Shown here: piece after piece, positions 23,034 to 25,544 of the stretch
Layout: each line of letters starts with the position of its first letter
How positions within the stretch are numbered: position 1 is the first letter of the stretch
NCBI GenBank assembly: GCA_934630445.1
Contig: CAKTWY010000011.1
Span: 1 to 25,544 of the forward strand
Reading direction: 5' to 3'
Source: an uncultured Eubacteriales bacterium
Lineage (GTDB): Bacteria > Bacillota > Clostridia > Oscillospirales > Butyricicoccaceae
Length of the DNA stretch: 25,544 nt
Position numbers and translations under genes: made by a program
The notes under the pieces: generated by a model
Told to the model about the DNA's origin: nothing
The model's input: only the letters and a program-made list of their open reading frames with translations
Databases searched by the model: none

Positions 23034-23076
23034 AAAAGCGCCTGACACGTTTGAAAAAACGGGCCAGGCGCTTTTC
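23034..23076 (+). terminator. Intrinsic terminator after gluconate 5-dehydrogenase
   Basis: An 11-bp stem (23034-23044 with 23065-23075) topped by an inner 5-bp stem (CGTTT/AAACG) ends in a T-rich stretch, 16 bases after the stop codon. Confidence 0.85.
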
Positions 23077-23103
23077 TGCTGTTGTTCCGGCAAAGCCTTC
23101 TTC

Positions 23104-23183
23104 TCCTGTCATCCTGAGGCCGCCGTCCGTAGAGCAGGGCGCTTCGACGTACGGGATTCTTCGCTATGCTCAGAATGACAGGA
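23104..23183. repeat. Palindromic intergenic repeat, TGTCATCCTGAG type
   Basis: The ends TCCTGTCATCCTGAG (23104-23118) and CTCAGAATGACAGGA (23169-23183) are inverted repeats with a single mismatch, enclosing about 50 bases that include GGATTCTTCGCTATGCTC. Short elements with ends of the TGTCATTCTGAG kind are, to my knowledge, frequent between genes in many bacterial genomes, but I could not search for further copies and only one is in this window. No coding capacity. Confidence 0.65.
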
Positions 23184-23257
23184 AAGCGAAGCATGGCGTG
23201 TGCAGGTATCGTTATATCAGATGAGAAATATTTGTTCACGATTTTTTCAAAAATGTA

Positions 23258-23266
23258 TGCTATACT
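23258..23266 (+). promoter_or_regulatory. Extended -10 promoter for the FHA-SEDS/PBP operon
   Basis: TGCTATACT provides an extended -10 box (TG-n-TATACT) about 50 bases before the start codon. No good -35 hexamer is found at standard spacing, which extended -10 promoters tolerate. A GC-rich hairpin CCGGCC-N5-GGCCGG (23284-23300) sits in the leader just ahead of the ribosome binding site. Confidence 0.5.
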
Positions 23267-23315
23267 GATATCTCAGCACAATACCGGCCGTTCCGGCCGG
23301 GAGAGGAGGCGTTAT

Positions 23316-25058
23316 ATGGAGGTTTTTCTGAGCGCCCTGCAGCCGCTCTTTGACCGCTCGACCGCGATCCTGGCTCAAATGCCGCAGATCGGCGCATGGT
23401 ATACGGCGTTTGCGCGCTTTCTTTTCCCCGTGCTCGCATGTCTGATCCTTGCAGGGGCGGTGCGCTCTCTCCTGAAGATTCCGCACACGCCGGAAGCGTG
23501 GGCGCGGCTGAGCCTCCCCGGCGGCACTCCGGTGCTGCTCACGCACTGGGAGAATATTGTAGGGCGCGCCGAGACGAGCGATGTTGTTTTGAATTTCCCC
23601 GTCGTTTCGCGCCAGCATGCCGCGCTGATCCGCGCGGAGGACGGCGCATGGACAGTACACGACCTTGGCTCTTCAGGCGGCACGCAGGTGAACGGAAAAG
23701 ATGTTCAGGGCGCAGCACCCGTCACATACGGCGATACGGTCAGCTTCGGCGGCATCCAGGCGCTTTTTACGCCCGTTACGCGTGAGGAGCGGCGCGGCAT
23801 CGCGGCAGGCAGGCGGGCTGTGCGCCCCACGAACGTTTATAACTGCGCGCTGCTGCTGACACTCTTTCAGCTGCTGACGCTCTTTCAGCTTGTTTTCGCC
23901 GCGGGCAGCGGCGCTTCCGTCATGATCCCGCTCACGTTTTTTGCCTTTATCGGGATCATGTGGGGATATATCCTCCTGCAGAGGGCGCTTGGCTTTACGG
24001 GTTTTGAGATGGAATTAATCGCTTTTTTTCTCTCCACGCTTTCGCTTGCGGTCACCGCCTCCTCCGCGCCGGGCTCGCTTGTGAAGCAGCTTGCAGCCAT
24101 TGTTCTGGGGCTGATGCTTCTTCTTGTGCTGGGGCTGTTTCTGCGCGACCTCGAGCGCGTAAAAAAGCTGCGCTGGCTGATGGCGGCGGGATGCGTCGCG
24201 CTGCTCGGCGTCACGCTTCTGTTTGGTAAGCTCAAGTACGGAGCTGCGAACTGGGTGGCGATCGGTCCGTTCTCCTTTCAGCCATCGGAGCTTGCGAAGA
24301 TCTGCTATATTTTTGCCGGCGCGGCGACGCTCGACCGCCTGTTCCGCAAGCGCAATATCGGCCTTTTCATGCTCCTGAGCGCTGTCTGCTTCGGCTTTTT
24401 GGCGCTGATGAACGACTTCGGCACCGCGGCGATCTTTTTTGTCACGTTTCTCGTCATCGCCTACCTGCGCTCCGGCGACTGGACGACGCTGATCCTCGTC
24501 TGCGGAGGAGCTGCCTTCAGCGGCGTGCTGCTGCTGAATTTCAAACCCTATATCCTCAAACGCTTCGCCGCCTGGGGGCATGTGTGGGAATATGCTTCGA
24601 CCGGCGGCTATCAGCAGACGCGCACCATGTCGGCCGCCGCATCCGGCGGCCTTGTGGGCGTCGGCGCGGGGAACGGCTGGCTGCACCGCGTCGCGGCGGC
24701 GGATACCGACCTCGTTTTCGGCATGCTGTGCGAGGAATGGGGCCTTCTTATCGCAGTGCTGGCGGTGCTGGCAATCGTCACGCTTGCGGTATTTGCCGTG
24801 CGCGCGTGCCGCGCGGGCCGGTCGAGTTTTTACACCATTGCCGCATGCGCGGCAACGTCGCTTTTTGTGTTTCAGACGTGTTTGAACGTCTTCGGCTCGG
24901 TCGACCTGCTGCCGCTCACGGGCGTGACGTTCCCGTTCGTTTCCAACGGCGGCTCGTCGATGATGTCCGCGTGGGGCATGCTTGCTTTCCTGAAAGCGGC
25001 CGATACGCGCCAGAGCGCGAGCTTTGCAATCGACACGGAGGGAGGCGGCGTATCGTGA
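23316..25058 (+). CDS. FHA domain fused to SEDS-family peptidoglycan glycosyltransferase (FtsW/RodA/SpoVE)
   Basis: The 580-residue protein starts at the ATG at 23316 with GGAGG about 7 bases upstream; a longer open frame has no such signal and would run back into the intergenic repeat. An N-terminal transmembrane helix (about 32-50) is followed by a cytoplasmic FHA domain (about 70-150), which binds phosphothreonine: Gly83-Arg84, Ser98-Arg99-x-His101 and a final VNG are present, though the usual Asn of SSNGT is Gly (SSGGT). The rest is a multi-pass SEDS polymerase with GAANWVAIGPFSFQPSELAKI (309-329) and a probable catalytic Asp465 in AADTDLVF, equivalent to HTDFIF of FtsW. It polymerises lipid II together with the overlapping class B PBP. 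Phosphothreonine control by a PknB-type kinase is implied, not shown. Confidence 0.9.
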   Translation: MEVFLSALQPLFDRSTAILAQMPQIGAWYTAFARFLFPVLACLILAGAVRSLLKIPHTPEAWARLSLPGGTPVLLTHWENIVGRAETSDVVLNFPVVSRQHAALIRAEDGAWTVHDLGSSGGTQVNGKDVQGAAPVTYGDTVSFGGIQALFTPVTREERRGIAAGRRAVRPTNVYNCALLLTLFQLLTLFQLVFAAGSGASVMIPLTFFAFIGIMWGYILLQRALGFTGFEMELIAFFLSTLSLAVTASSAPGSLVKQLAAIVLGLMLLLVLGLFLRDLERVKKLRWLMAAGCVALLGVTLLFGKLKYGAANWVAIGPFSFQPSELAKICYIFAGAATLDRLFRKRNIGLFMLLSAVCFGFLALMNDFGTAAIFFVTFLVIAYLRSGDWTTLILVCGGAAFSGVLLLNFKPYILKRFAAWGHVWEYASTGGYQQTRTMSAAASGGLVGVGAGNGWLHRVAAADTDLVFGMLCEEWGLLIAVLAVLAIVTLAVFAVRACRAGRSSFYTIAACAATSLFVFQTCLNVFGSVDLLPLTGVTFPFVSNGGSSMMSAWGMLAFLKAADTRQSASFAIDTEGGGVS

Positions 25059-25544
25059 AGAAAATTGAAAAGCGGACGCTTCTGTGCCTGATCCTTACGG
25101 GTTTTCTGATTCTGGGGCTGCTGATTTTTTCTTTTCGCTGTGCCTTTCGCGGCGGCGCCTGGGCCTCGTTTGCGTCCAACCGCCATCTTTACAACACCAA
25201 TGGCGAGCTGATCCTCGGCCGCGTGCTTGATCGCGACGGCGACGTGCTCAGCTGGGTGGAGAACGGCCAGCGCCAGTACTATGCCGACGCCGCGGTGCGC
25301 CGCGCCACGCTCCACGCTGTCGGCGACGCGCGGGGGAATATCGGCACTGGCGCGCTTACAGCCTTTGCCGATCAGCTTTCCGGCTACAATCTCGTCACGG
25401 GTGCGAGCAAATTAAACGGCAGCGGCAACGACCTGACGCTCACCATCGACGCATATTACAATAATATCGCCTACCAGGCGCTGAACGGGAAAAAGGGAAC
25501 GGTCGGTGTATATAACTACAAGACCGGCGAGATCCTCTGTATGG
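25055..25544 (+). CDS. Class B penicillin-binding protein (PbpA-like), N-terminal part
   Basis: This gene runs off the end of the window; 163 residues are visible. It starts with GTG at 25055, overlapping the TGA stop of the SEDS gene by 4 bases (GTGA), so translation is coupled; GGAGG lies 9-10 bases upstream. A short cytoplasmic tail (KKIEKR) is followed by one transmembrane helix (about 8-29). The segment LGRVLDRDGDVLS (about 54-66) corresponds to the RGxIxDRxGxxLA block that begins the pedestal domain of class B PBPs, and HAVGDARGNIGTGALTAF to the following conserved block. The transpeptidase domain would lie beyond the window. It would cross-link glycan strands made by its SEDS partner. 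The pairing resembles RodA/PbpA in actinobacterial kinase clusters. Confidence 0.88.
   Translation, partial: MKKIEKRTLLCLILTGFLILGLLIFSFRCAFRGGAWASFASNRHLYNTNGELILGRVLDRDGDVLSWVENGQRQYYADAAVRRATLHAVGDARGNIGTGALTAFADQLSGYNLVTGASKLNGSGNDLTLTIDAYYNNIAYQALNGKKGTVGVYNYKTGEILCM

Noticed and set aside
1..25544. CRISPR arrays, tRNA or rRNA genes, transposases, phage genes
   Set aside because: No regularly spaced repeats, tRNA-like cloverleaf with conserved loops, rRNA sequence or integrase/transposase motif was seen.

Overview
The window looks like an accessory carbohydrate-utilisation region of a GC-rich member of the Clostridia, for example an Oscillospirales- or Christensenellales-like gut bacterium. 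That placement is inference. It rests on strong AGGAGG-type ribosome binding sites, sigma-A promoters of the Gram-positive type, an LplA/LplB/YtcP-type sugar transporter beside a membrane-bound AraC regulator, and an FHA-SEDS fusion next to a class B PBP. No rRNA, tRNA, CRISPR array, phage gene or transposase was found.

Layout from left to right. (1) Bases 1-396 are the 3' end of a glucuronate isomerase gene (uxaC), closed by a strong hairpin. (2) A minus-strand pair (4159-546) encodes an 877-residue GH106-like glycosyl hydrolase and a uroporphyrinogen-decarboxylase-family protein. It is divergent from a plus-strand alpha/beta-hydrolase (4571-6439). The 411-base gap between them has a promoter for each direction and a perfect inverted repeat at the presumed start site of the minus transcript. 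(3) A nine-gene minus-strand operon runs from 19178 to 6532. In transcription order it encodes two sugar ABC permeases, a lipoprotein solute-binding protein, a sulfatase, a TIM-barrel sugar isomerase/epimerase, two zinc-type MDR dehydrogenases, an ADP-ribosylglycohydrolase-family protein with an extra C-terminal sandwich domain, and a GH2 beta-mannosidase. (4) Upstream on the same strand is a Cache/AraC-type transmembrane regulator (21756-19483) with its own promoter and terminator. (5) On the plus strand are a gluconate 5-dehydrogenase (22236-23018), a short palindromic intergenic repeat, and the start of a cell-wall operon: an FHA-SEDS glycosyltransferase overlapping a class B penicillin-binding protein that runs off the end.

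How the genes fit together (inference). The regulator would sense an extracellular ligand and switch on the operon. The lipoprotein and permeases would import an oligosaccharide, using an ATPase encoded elsewhere. Sulfatase, beta-mannosidase, GH106-like hydrolase and the esterase-like hydrolase show no signal peptide, so the glycan would be taken apart in the cytoplasm. The two dehydrogenases plus the isomerase suggest an oxidoreductive step on a sugar. UxaC and gluconate 5-dehydrogenase at the two flanks point to uronate/aldonate catabolism. The glycan itself cannot be named from sequence; a sulfated and perhaps methylated heteroglycan carrying mannose and rhamnose or uronate would fit. The most unusual part is the block from 13912 to 8978 (isomerase, two dehydrogenases, ADP-ribosylglycohydrolase-like protein) sitting inside a sulfatase/mannosidase operon.
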